From positions 229-12,191 of the forward strand of contig DCHH01000044.1 of NCBI GenBank assembly GCA_002315625.1: a stretch of 11,963 nucleotides of DNA, read 5' to 3'. Positions within the stretch are counted from its first letter, which is position 1, and the number at the start of each line of letters is the position of its first letter. The notes beneath the pieces were generated by a model. It ran no database searches and was not told the DNA's origin. It saw only the letters and a program-made list of their open reading frames with translations. Both the position numbers and the translations under genes were made by a program. Origin of the DNA: Bacteroidales bacterium UBA1757. GTDB taxonomy: Bacteria; Bacteroidota; Bacteroidia; Bacteroidales; UBA1402. Positions 1-6,399 of the stretch are shown here, one piece after another.

Positions 1-27
1 TTACTCCTTCAATTATTCCTTTTTTTA

Positions 28-113
28 TAGGGGCTCTGCCCCTAAACCCCGCGCCTACCGGCGGGCCGCTGAAGCGGCCTTATTTGAGTCTCGCAAATGC
101 GAAACTCAAATAA
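28..113. repeat. Cluster of three adjacent hairpins in intergenic DNA
   Basis: Three inverted repeats follow one another. Hairpin 1 (28-44) has a 7-bp stem TAGGGGC/GCCCCTA around TCT. Hairpin 2 (64-79) has a 6-bp stem GGCCGC/GCGGCC around TGAA. Hairpin 3 (80-113) has a perfect 10-bp stem TTATTTGAGT/ACTCAAATAA, one mismatch, then an inner TCGC/GCGA stem. None is followed by a clean T-run on either strand, so I do not call them terminators. The compact, GC-rich modular layout resembles a dispersed intergenic repeat (REP-like) rather than a gene. That class assignment is inference, because only one copy lies in this window. Confidence 0.6.
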
Positions 114-187
114 CTAATGAAACCGTACCCCCTAAAAGGAGATGTGCGTTCTCTTTTCGTTTTTGCGTTGGCAATGATATTATTGAA

Positions 188-214
188 GGTCCCCACGGGT
201 GACCTGTGGGGACC
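188..214. terminator. Strong 12-bp hairpin, possible terminator for the C11 protease gene
   Basis: GGTCCCCACGGG pairs with CCTGTGGGGACC around a TGA triloop: 9 Watson-Crick pairs, one G-T wobble, then two more pairs. It lies about 80-105 nt beyond the stop of the minus-strand C11 gene, a plausible place for a terminator. Read on the minus strand, the following bases are AT-rich (TTCAATAATATCATT) but not a run of T, so intrinsic termination is possible rather than clear. The hairpin is flanked on both sides by ATTGAA (182-187 and 215-220). Confidence 0.35.
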
Positions 215-292
215 ATTGAAAGCAGTGTTTGAATTGTATCGGGCCGATGAGGAGTTTGTAATAAGCAAACCCACCATACAGTCTGTTGTTTC

Positions 293-2188
293 CTATTTTT
301 TGTAGTATCTGGTTATACGGGAATCGTTGGAAAGTACTGAGGGGTTGTAGGGATTGATCTTCAGCAGGTTGACCCATCCTGTTTCCTTTGAGAAAGTACT
401 TTTCGAATACAGTTCAATGGCTTCATCCAGTTCAAAATATTTTGCCATTTCTATCGTATTGTTGAATTTTCTGTAAGATTTGTCTGCGTGCCATCCATCT
501 TCGTTTAGTGCCATTATGTTGACACTCGGGGAGACTTCCACATACGGTTGGTCGTCAAATACCTTGTGATTGCAGTTGATGTATGACATTCCTTTCATTG
601 TCTGTAAGTAGCTGTTGTATAGCCGGTCAGCTGTCTTGATCCGAGAATCGTAGCCCTGCAGCTCGGTTCCATTCCAAAGGTCCTTGTATTGTTTGAGAAT
701 GTCACCCAACGACAAACCACTGGTTTGCTGTTCTACTATGTTGAAAATCGCATTGTTCTGGTCTTTTTCCGAAAAAGAGTCCCAGATATCCGGATGGTTC
801 TTTCTGAGAAGCATTATATAGCAGCTACTAAGTCTATCCCATTCTCCGTATTCGTTTTCTGAGTGTTTTTGCGATTTGCAATTGTAAACCGCAATGACTT
901 CTTTGGCTATTGTCGAAGGTGTCCATACGTTGCTCCAATAGGCGGTAAGTCCCAAACCTATGGAAGCAGACGCAATAGAACTGATGAGAGTGTCTTTGTC
1001 ATTTATCTGACTGGAAAGTGTGTCACAGACTTCCTTGATAACGCTAGTCATTGCTCCAATTCCGGAGGTGCTGAATATGCCCATATCGACATACCCTTTT
1101 TCCCGCTTTTCCTCTCTTGCCATGTGCTGGTCAATATAACGGCGGAAGGCATCGTATGGCGATTCGGGTGAAGCGAGGAACTCTCTGAACATTATGTCAT
1201 AATTTCCACCATAGCTGACTTCCATGCTGCTAACGACATACGTAACGGGAGCAGTCTTGTACTCATATAGGTTTTCCCACGCACTCATCAGGCATGCATC
1301 AAGATAGAGAACATCAATCTTTGTGCCTGACCGGTTAATTCCTTCAGCGATATTCTTTGCGGAAATGCACTTATTCAACTTCTTTATGTCTCCAACTTTT
1401 ACATTGTCGTCATAGACTATTCCTTTGGTAATAACACGGCCAGCCTCATCGTCCAGAATGCTCCAACCGCCGCCATGGTCTGCAAAAATAAGAACATATT
1501 TATCGGCTGGATGTTTCTCGACGCTCCACTTGATGAACTTGCTGATTTCATCAGGGTTTGACATGTCCAATTCGGCATTTGATGAGTACTGCTTAAGTGG
1601 CAGACCTTCGAGGTTGTCCAGAGTATATTTATCGTCCATGGGATACACTTCACAATTTTTCAAGTCCTTTGCATCGACGAGATCCATTCTGAGCACACCG
1701 GTGTGGTTTTCGTAATCTTCACTTTCCTGCTCCTTGGCCGAAAATTTGTATTCAAAGGTCATGTTGACCTGCTCGTTGCTTCCAATGCTCGCACACTGGC
1801 GCATCTTCCATATCTGCTTGTAATCACGGTCTCCGGCTCCGGCGCTGTAAAACATGACGGTGAGGGTCTTGGGCTTCTCTGATGACCATTTGGCATACAG
1901 GGTCATGTCCCGTTTGACGACACTGCTTTCAAAAATCCAATCATCACCAGCCTCATCTTCGCACCAGCCGAGGAAATAGGAGCCCTCCTTCGTGGGGTCT
2001 TCGGGCTCTTTGGCAAGAGAACCCTCATTGACGGTCTGGGATTGTACCTGTGAGCCCCCGCGGGAGTCAAATGTAACAGTGAACTGCTTCGTTTTGGGAT
2101 CTTCTCCCGGGTTGTCTTCGCTTTTTGAGCATGATGTCAGCGAGAATGACACCCATAGCGCCATTAAGGCAAATAATACTCTTTTCAT
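293..2188 (-). CDS. Clostripain-family (peptidase C11) lipoprotein with a Listeria-Bacteroides repeat
   Basis: This is a predicted surface or periplasmic cysteine protease of 631 residues. The N-terminus is an SPII signal with lipobox LTSC, so Cys20 would be the lipidated residue; an acidic SKSEDN tail follows. Residues about 36-102 form one Listeria-Bacteroides (InlB B/Flg_new) repeat: FTVTFDSRGG near the start, FLGW in the middle and LYAKW at the end. The C11 domain begins near residue 108 (TLTVMFYSAGAG). The catalytic dyad is visible as His238 in VLIFADHGGGW and Cys299 in YLDACLMSAWENL. Family members usually cleave after Arg or Lys and can be self-activated; that is family knowledge, not seen here. 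The C-terminal ~200 residues are unassigned. The ATG start fits the signal peptide, and a good promoter lies about 50 nt upstream. Spot counts of G+C (17, 26 and 28 per 60 bases at 421, 781 and 1501) are lower than in glnS, the TPR gene or the DUF5686 gene (33-34 per 60), which hints at foreign origin. The physiological substrate is unknown. Confidence 0.9.
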   Translation of the reverse strand: MKRVLFALMALWVSFSLTSCSKSEDNPGEDPKTKQFTVTFDSRGGSQVQSQTVNEGSLAKEPEDPTKEGSYFLGWCEDEAGDDWIFESSVVKRDMTLYAKWSSEKPKTLTVMFYSAGAGDRDYKQIWKMRQCASIGSNEQVNMTFEYKFSAKEQESEDYENHTGVLRMDLVDAKDLKNCEVYPMDDKYTLDNLEGLPLKQYSSNAELDMSNPDEISKFIKWSVEKHPADKYVLIFADHGGGWSILDDEAGRVITKGIVYDDNVKVGDIKKLNKCISAKNIAEGINRSGTKIDVLYLDACLMSAWENLYEYKTAPVTYVVSSMEVSYGGNYDIMFREFLASPESPYDAFRRYIDQHMAREEKREKGYVDMGIFSTSGIGAMTSVIKEVCDTLSSQINDKDTLISSIASASIGLGLTAYWSNVWTPSTIAKEVIAVYNCKSQKHSENEYGEWDRLSSCYIMLLRKNHPDIWDSFSEKDQNNAIFNIVEQQTSGLSLGDILKQYKDLWNGTELQGYDSRIKTADRLYNSYLQTMKGMSYINCNHKVFDDQPYVEVSPSVNIMALNEDGWHADKSYRKFNNTIEMAKYFELDEAIELYSKSTFSKETGWVNLLKINPYNPSVLSNDSRITRYYKK

Positions 2189-2237
2189 GATAAAATAATT
2201 ATGGTTTGGCTATTATGCCAGTACCTTTTGAGGCTCA

Positions 2238-2269
2238 CAAAGATACCTATTAATTGCGTACAAGCAAAA
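2238..2269 (-). promoter_or_regulatory. Bacteroidetes-type promoter of the C11 protease gene
   Basis: On the minus strand TATCTTTG (2245-2238) matches the Bacteroidetes -7 consensus TAnnTTTG exactly. TTTTGC (2269-2264) lies 18 nt upstream and fits the -33 TTTG element. A transcript starting near 2231 would have a leader of about 43 nt with an AT-rich stretch just before the ATG and no Shine-Dalgarno site, as is usual in this phylum. Confidence 0.75.
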
Positions 2270-2299
2270 TTGTCCCGTGCATGCAAATGCTTTTCCATG

Positions 2300-2650
2300 G
2301 GTTTCTGCATTTTCATCACTGAGGCCATTTGGACCCGATACATGCCGTTGTCGCTGAAAATCAATGAACTGCTCAAAGATGACGTTATCGGCGAGCCACG
2401 TCTGCTGAACGCAAGTCTCTGCTACCAGATGGAATTTAAGGAGCGGATTCTGCGGCCAGACCTGTGCGGCGGTGCACTTCTCGACCTCGGCGTTTATGTC
2501 ATTCATTTCGCCCGTATGTATTTCGGCGGAGATGTCCTTTCCCAGACTTCATCCTGCATCAAAGGGGTCAGCGGTATGGACATGCACAATAACATTAGCT
2601 GGAGCTACCGAGACGGCCGTATGACCAACCTGCAGTCGAGTGCCTTTTGC
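2300..2650 (+). pseudogene. Gfo/Idh/MocA-family oxidoreductase remnant, truncated at both ends
   Basis: About 117 codons in one frame match the middle of Gfo/Idh/MocA dehydrogenases of the dihydrodiol-dehydrogenase type. Visible blocks are FITEAIWTRYMPLS, then VIGEPRLLNASLCY, then RPDLCGGALLDLGVY, then WSYRDGRMTNLQSS. The N-terminal Rossmann NAD(P)-binding domain, with its GxGxxG loop and the EKP segment carrying the catalytic Lys, is absent. The C-terminal sheet and the end of the protein are also missing: similarity fades after LQSSAF. A normal family member has about 320-400 residues, so this fragment cannot be an active enzyme. The frame stays open to a stop at 2773, but codons outside the core look unrelated. 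No frameshift or stop interrupts the core, so the loss was probably by deletion or rearrangement and fairly recent. Its left edge adjoins the promoter of the C11 gene. Confidence 0.8.
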
Positions 2651-2663
2651 CTCTGCAGTTGCA

Positions 2664-2695
2664 TTTGGTGGATAAAGTCAAATATCCTACTTTTG
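2664..2695 (+). promoter_or_regulatory. Bacteroidetes-type promoter before the 42-codon ORF
   Basis: TACTTTTG (2688-2695) is a perfect TAnnTTTG -7 element followed by C. TTTG at 2664-2667 lies 20 nt upstream, a good -33 element. Transcription would start near 2702, about 22 nt before the ATG at 2724. It could also feed the zinc peptidase gene downstream. Confidence 0.7.
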
Positions 2696-2723
2696 CGCAC
2701 TAGAATCTTAATACTTAAGCACT

Positions 2724-2852
2724 ATGGATACAGGCAAGTTGGATGTCGGGAAACTGACGAAAGAGTTTCATGACTTTGTCGCCTCTGCCCGCTACGAACA
2801 GATGGACGAGTCTGAGCAGCATGCCTATTCCAACACAGCCAGTTTGACATAG
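2724..2852 (+). CDS. Small ORF, 42 codons, unknown; possibly a truncated gene start
   Basis: The ATG at 2724 opens a 42-residue frame that begins MDTGKLDVGKLTKEFHDF and ends HAYSNTASLT before TAG at 2850-2852. The peptide is charged, with no signal peptide or membrane segment. Codon choice resembles real genes of the window (many GCC, CAG, GAC, AAG). It has a well-formed promoter and a short leader, so it is likely transcribed. I do not recognise the family. It may be a genuine small protein, a leader peptide for the zinc peptidase gene 49 nt downstream, or the surviving N-terminus of a larger deleted gene. The decayed oxidoreductase just upstream on the same strand makes the third option reasonable. 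The -33 element of the next promoter overlaps its last codons. Confidence 0.4.
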   Translation: MDTGKLDVGKLTKEFHDFVASARYEQMDESEQHAYSNTASLT

Positions 2853-2878
2853 AACAAGATACTTTTTGAGTATATTTG
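2843..2878 (+). promoter_or_regulatory. Probable promoter of the YugP-type peptidase gene
   Basis: TATATTTG (2871-2878) is a perfect -7 element followed by CA. The nearest TTTG (2843-2846) is 24 nt upstream, a few bases more than the usual 19-21, so the -33 assignment is weaker. The predicted start near 2885 gives a leader of about 16 nt before the ATG at 2901. Confidence 0.55.
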
Positions 2879-2900
2879 CACGATTAAAATCAATATATTT

Positions 2901-3584
2901 ATGACAACTACAGGAGGTTTGGTCCTTATTATTCTGGTGGCGGTACTTGGGGGTATCGTCCAAGCGCGTCTCAAAAGCGTTTTTAATAAATTTTCAAAGG
3001 TTCGTAACCCCCTGGGCTATACGGGACGGGATATTGCGGAAAAGATGCTCCGTGACCATGGCATTCATGACGTTCGGGTGACACATATCAGCGGACAACT
3101 GACCGACCACTACAATCCAGCAGACAAAACCCTTAACTTGAGCGAATCTGTCTATGGAAGCAATAGTGTGGCAGCTGCTGCGGTAGCTGCCCACGAATGC
3201 GGCCATGCAGTTCAGCATGCTACAGCATACGGCCCGCTGAGTCTCCGTTCCAAACTGGTTCCGGCGGTCCAGTTCTCCTCTTCTTTTTCACAGATTGTAA
3301 TCATCGCAGGCATTCTACTTCTCAATACCCTTCCTTTTCTGTTCTGGCTGGGTATTGCCATGTTTGCCATGGTTCTCATTTTTTCTGTTGTGACACTGCC
3401 TGTCGAATACAATGCTTCCGCAAGGGCCATTGCTTGGCTGGAGGATTCCAATTCATTGACCAGTAGTGAATTGGAAGATGCCCGCACTACACTTAAATGG
3501 GCTGCCCGCACTTATTTGGTCGCTGCCTTGTCTGCATTGGCAACACTTATCTACTATCTGGGGTTTGCCCGCCGCAACAACTAA
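2901..3584 (+). CDS. YugP-type membrane zinc metallopeptidase (Zn_peptidase_2)
   Basis: This 227-residue integral membrane protein belongs to the YugP/Zn_peptidase_2 family of neutral zinc peptidases. An N-terminal membrane helix spans about residues 6-22 (LVLIILVAVLGGIV). The zinc site HECGH lies at residues 98-102, preceded by the alanine-rich helix VAAAAVAA. The likely third ligand is Glu169 in LPVEYNASARA, which matches the conserved PVE-x-x-AS segment. Two hydrophobic segments lie near 130-152 and 153-168, and a last one near 204-220 (YLVAALSALATLIYYLG). Length and order of elements are normal for the family. The substrate is not known for this family, so the role is limited to probable membrane proteolysis. 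The gene appears monocistronic and converges on the M24 gene with only 30 nt between the stop codons. Confidence 0.9.
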   Translation: MTTTGGLVLIILVAVLGGIVQARLKSVFNKFSKVRNPLGYTGRDIAEKMLRDHGIHDVRVTHISGQLTDHYNPADKTLNLSESVYGSNSVAAAAVAAHECGHAVQHATAYGPLSLRSKLVPAVQFSSSFSQIVIIAGILLLNTLPFLFWLGIAMFAMVLIFSVVTLPVEYNASARAIAWLEDSNSLTSSELEDARTTLKWAARTYLVAALSALATLIYYLGFARRNN

Positions 3585-3634
3585 TACAACGGGTCAACTA
3601 ATCCAACAAGTCAACTAGTCCAACAGGTCAATAA
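3584..3634. repeat. Three imperfect 17-nt tandem units across the convergent gene ends
   Basis: Units at 3584-3600, 3601-3617 and 3618-3634 share the pattern at-ccaac--gtcaacta. Unit 2 differs from unit 1 at three positions and from unit 3 at four. Unit 1 starts on the last base of the zinc peptidase stop codon. Unit 3 encodes the C-terminal LIDLLD of the M24 peptidase, and unit 2 carries its stop codon. The array thus looks like a duplication of the 3' end of the M24 gene into the short spacer. Confidence 0.65.
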
Positions 3635-4823
3635 GTTCGTCGGTGAGGGCGGCCAGGCGTTCGCCATGCGATTCTCCGACAATGAATGTATTTTCAATAC
3701 CGACCGCCCCAATCCCTTCCAGGACCATTTTCGGCTCGACGGCCAGCACCATTCCTTTCTCCAGGACGGTTTTCATACGGGGGGCCAGGACCGGCAGCTC
3801 GTTGATGGAGAGTCCGACGCCGTGCCCCACGAACCCTGCATGCTGGCGCAGTCCCATGAAGTTATTTTCGAGCCGGTTCGTTGTGGCAATCTTGATGGCG
3901 CCGGCATAAATGTCTTCACAAACGGCCCCTTCTTTCAGGTTTTCACCGATCCATTGCTGGATATCGAGGGCAACCCGGTGGGCGCGGTAGGCTTCTTCGG
4001 GCAATTTCCCGAGGGTGAAACAGCGGGTGAGGTCGTCCAGATATCCGGTAAAATTGCCGCAAAGGTCGATCAGAACGCTTTTGCCGGGGTGCATGGAAAT
4101 GGGTCGGCAGTCGGAACCGATAGGGTTGGAGCGGTGGCCGGCGCCTCCAAGGGCGAAGTCGTAGGGCGAACTGACGACGGCATTGTCGCCGTACAGCACT
4201 TGCCCGGAATAGGATTCAATACTGTCTCCGTAGATACGCAGCAACCCCAGGCTTCCCCCTTTGCGCATGAGGTGTTCGATTTCACAGAGAAAGTCCAGCT
4301 CGCTCATGTCGGGATGGAAAACTTCCGGAATCTGCCTGTAGACAGCCTCGTGCATGCGAGAGGATGTGCGGATTTGCTCCAATTCCCAAGGGGTCTTTAC
4401 ACTGCGGGCCATGCGGATGGCTGCACTGCCATTGATGAGAAGTGCCGGTTCAAAGCACTTTTCAAGACGGACCCATTCCGAACGTGGAATCTCTTCCCCC
4501 TCCACCATCAGGGATGAAGGCATGTCGAACCCCATTTCTTTCAACAGTGCGGGTATCTGCTCGGGCTTGTGGATGAAGTGAATCCGACTTGAGGGAAGTT
4601 GCAGGGCGTCAGGGCTCAGGTCGACTGGGCGCTTGACGAAACACACCGGATTGTCGTTGTCGGCAGTAAAATAGGTGTATCCCTTGAATACCTGCTGATG
4701 TATATATAAGGTGTTGATGGAGGTGGTTACCAGACATGCGTCTGCTCCGGCCCCGCGCATTTGTCGGCGGATTTTCTCCAGATGCAGATTTCTTTCTGTG
4801 CTGAGCGTCGTTTCTGATGACAT
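3615..4823 (-). CDS. M24-family metallopeptidase (aminopeptidase P / Xaa-Pro dipeptidase type)
   Basis: This cytosolic dinuclear-metal peptidase of 402 residues probably acts on Xaa-Pro peptides. An N-terminal creatinase-like domain covers roughly residues 12-140. The pita-bread catalytic domain covers about 145-390. All five metal ligands of the M24 fold are visible: Asp253 and Asp264 in LIDLCGNFTGYLDDLTR, His334 in FVGHGVGL, Glu363 in AVEPK and Glu377 in GIENTF. The second His of this family is probably His230 in GGAGHRSNPI. There is no signal peptide. The ATG at 4823 comes 28 nt after the MATE stop, with no TAnnTTTG element in the gap, so it is probably the second gene of that operon. Whether it is an aminopeptidase, a dipeptidase or a creatinase-like hydrolase cannot be settled from sequence; the metal site favours a peptidase. 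Confidence 0.9.
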   Translation of the reverse strand: MSSETTLSTERNLHLEKIRRQMRGAGADACLVTTSINTLYIHQQVFKGYTYFTADNDNPVCFVKRPVDLSPDALQLPSSRIHFIHKPEQIPALLKEMGFDMPSSLMVEGEEIPRSEWVRLEKCFEPALLINGSAAIRMARSVKTPWELEQIRTSSRMHEAVYRQIPEVFHPDMSELDFLCEIEHLMRKGGSLGLLRIYGDSIESYSGQVLYGDNAVVSSPYDFALGGAGHRSNPIGSDCRPISMHPGKSVLIDLCGNFTGYLDDLTRCFTLGKLPEEAYRAHRVALDIQQWIGENLKEGAVCEDIYAGAIKIATTNRLENNFMGLRQHAGFVGHGVGLSINELPVLAPRMKTVLEKGMVLAVEPKMVLEGIGAVGIENTFIVGESHGERLAALTDELIDLLD

Positions 4824-4851
4824 AGTTCAATGATTGATTTGAGGCGCGAAT

Positions 4852-6165
4852 TTACTCAGATTTGTTTGCTTTTCTCCTATTGTACCGCTCTATGGCGGCT
4901 GAGGCTGCCAGGGCAATGGTCTCTCCAATCCAGAAGGAGTGCCAGATGGAGATGGCGCCAGTCTTTGTTATGATGAACATCACGATGGCTACCGTCATGG
5001 TGTGGAAAAAGGCAATGACCATGGCGGGAACGGTGCGCTTGCGGACGAGCAATGTCACCTCGAAGACATACGCCAGACCGAATCCCGGCATGCAGGGGGC
5101 AAAAAGTCTCAAGGCATAGACGGCCTCATCATAGACCGATGCATCGGAATCAAGATTGAACATTCTGATAATCTGGCCTGGACACAGTTCCACGACAAAG
5201 AATACCAGCAGGCTCATTCCGCCAATCAGGGCGGCCGAACGGCGTACCATACGACGGAAAGATTCGTCATCGCCCGCCCCAAGTGTCATGCCGCCGACGC
5301 CTTGCAGCGCCTGTCCTGTTCCGCCGAGGAACAAATTGACAATCAGTAGCAGGTTCATTGTGACAGACTGTATGGCAAGCCCGCAGACGCTCTTGTGTTC
5401 AAGAAGCATATTGTTGACAAAGAGAATCCTGAAAAACATGAAGAGAGTGTCAACGACAAGCGGCATCCCGACGAACAGGGCCATCTTGCGGTCAATATGA
5501 CCAATGTCGGTGATGCTCAGTGCAAGTCTGCACCCCTTGTCGCGGAAATGAAGAAGAGAGATGCCGATGCCGACGACATACCCCACGACGCTTGCCCAGG
5601 CAGCACCGGCTATGCCCATGCCAAGGTATTTCATGAATACGATGTCGAGGGAAAGGTTCACGATGTTTGCCACGATAACTGCAACCGTCACGAGTTTCGG
5701 GGCGTTGTCGGTCCTGACGAACGCATTGAGTCCGAACATCATCAGCATAATTCCGCCGGTACTGATAAGGATGCGGCCGTAGGTGACTGCGTCGCTGTAG
5801 ATGCCCGGGTCGTTGCTGGTAATGAGGGCAATCCGGTCGGTGAACAGGAGTCCGACGGCCAAAAGGACAAGCGCGGCAATGATGTTCAGTAGCATGGAAA
5901 AGGTGAAGTGACCCCTGATTTTGAGATTTTCACCTGCTCCGATGGCATATGCCACCAGCATGGCGCAACCGGCGTTCAGCAGTACGGTAAGGGCAAATAC
6001 GAGCTGGTTGACCGGTTGGAGCGAAGTGATGGCCGCAAGTCCGACCGGACCGAGGATTTGCCCCGCTATGATGCTGTCAACGACCATTGACAGTGTAGAG
6101 GCGAGGTTTGCCAGAATAGCGGCAATCAGAAACGAGCGGAATTGGGCTAAGATATTGCTGTTCAT
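4852..6165 (-). CDS. MATE-family multidrug/cation exporter
   Basis: This inner-membrane protein of 437 residues has about 12 hydrophobic helices in two halves, the MATE fold. Family signatures visible near the N-terminus are LASTLSMVVDSIIAGQILGP and GLAAITSLQPVNQL, which match the usual VDtifvG...laA.gl.P.f arrangement of the first two helices. The second half starts near residue 230 (MALFVGMPLVVDTLF). The length is normal, though close to the short end for the family. MATE proteins export drugs or cationic metabolites using a sodium or proton gradient; which one applies here is unknown. It resembles the MepA-like branch more than NorM, but that is an impression. A possible -7 element lies about 80 nt upstream, and the M24 gene follows after 27 nt in the same direction. 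Confidence 0.9.
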   Translation of the reverse strand: MNSNILAQFRSFLIAAILANLASTLSMVVDSIIAGQILGPVGLAAITSLQPVNQLVFALTVLLNAGCAMLVAYAIGAGENLKIRGHFTFSMLLNIIAALVLLAVGLLFTDRIALITSNDPGIYSDAVTYGRILISTGGIMLMMFGLNAFVRTDNAPKLVTVAVIVANIVNLSLDIVFMKYLGMGIAGAAWASVVGYVVGIGISLLHFRDKGCRLALSITDIGHIDRKMALFVGMPLVVDTLFMFFRILFVNNMLLEHKSVCGLAIQSVTMNLLLIVNLFLGGTGQALQGVGGMTLGAGDDESFRRMVRRSAALIGGMSLLVFFVVELCPGQIIRMFNLDSDASVYDEAVYALRLFAPCMPGFGLAYVFEVTLLVRKRTVPAMVIAFFHTMTVAIVMFIITKTGAISIWHSFWIGETIALAASAAIERYNRRKANKSE

Positions 6166-6242
6166 AAGTCTTTAAACATTTCCCACATCACGTGAGCCTG
6201 TGTTACGGTTCTCTCAATGCGGCTTTCTTTCCATATTTCTGA

Positions 6243-6250
6243 CAAAGATA
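6243..6250 (-). promoter_or_regulatory. -7 element for the MATE-M24 transcription unit
   Basis: On the minus strand TATCTTTG (6250-6243) matches TAnnTTTG exactly and follows an A-rich stretch. No clear TTTG occurs 18-21 nt upstream, so the -33 element is weak or divergent. A start near 6236 would give a leader of about 70 nt containing the 8-bp palindrome TCACGTGA (6188-6195). Confidence 0.5.
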
Positions 6251-6303
6251 CAATTTTTTTTCCGCGGGGCTTTGTTGATAAAACGATAAAACCTGGGGTT
6301 TCA

Positions 6304-6334
6304 TTTTAGGGTTCTGGGAATTTTTGTACTTTTG
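6304..6334 (+). promoter_or_regulatory. Bacteroidetes-type promoter of the DUF5686 gene
   Basis: TACTTTTG (6327-6334) followed by C is a perfect -7 element. The -33 candidate TTTTAG (6304-6309) is an imperfect match at a suitable distance. Transcription would start near 6341, leaving a leader of about 59 nt that is mostly the 14-nt repeat array at 6345-6388. Confidence 0.65.
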
Positions 6335-6344
6335 CGCCCTGATT

Positions 6345-6388
6345 CGAAATACAGGCTTCGAATAACTGGCTTTTTGAAAAACAGGCTT
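6345..6388 (+). repeat. Three imperfect 14-nt repeats in the leader of the DUF5686 gene
   Basis: CGAAATACAGGCTT (6345-6358), CGAATAACTGGCTT (6359-6372) and TGAAAAACAGGCTT (6375-6388) are near copies; the last is offset by two T. They fill most of the predicted 5' leader between the transcription start (about 6341) and the ATG at 6400. No inverted symmetry is obvious, so the array is unlikely to form a strong hairpin by itself. It could be a protein-binding array or a simple slippage product. Confidence 0.6.
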
Positions 6389-6399
6389 TTGCGGTATTA

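Larger units (their letters stand above)
1..292. other. Intergenic region without a credible gene
   Basis: Apart from the hairpins at 28-113 and 188-214, I see nothing functional here. A 62-codon open frame on the plus strand (117-305) runs through the strong hairpin and into the end of the protease gene. It lacks family features and a promoter of the type seen elsewhere in the window, so it is left out. A run of seven T at 20-26 precedes the first hairpin instead of following it. Confidence 0.6.

Noticed and set aside
28..44. Intrinsic terminator at the first hairpin
   Set aside because: The T-run (20-26) precedes the stem on the plus strand, and on the minus strand the stem is followed by A residues, so neither orientation has a U-tail.
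117..305. 62-codon plus-strand frame in the left intergenic region
   Set aside because: It runs through the strong hairpin at 188-214 and into the end of the C11 gene, with no promoter or family similarity.
2201..2773. Treating the whole 190-codon frame as an intact oxidoreductase gene
   Set aside because: Only codons about 34-149 match the family. The first 30 and last 40 residues are unrelated, and the frame begins inside the promoter region of the C11 gene.
3666..4517. 283-codon open frame on the plus strand opposite the M24 gene
   Set aside because: It is antisense to a gene with a complete metal site. Its translation has no recognisable domain, and the openness follows from codon bias of the other strand.
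5395..5892. 165-codon plus-strand frame opposite the MATE gene
   Set aside because: It is low-complexity, His/Asp-rich sequence arising as the complement of membrane-helix codons. No start context or motif supports it.
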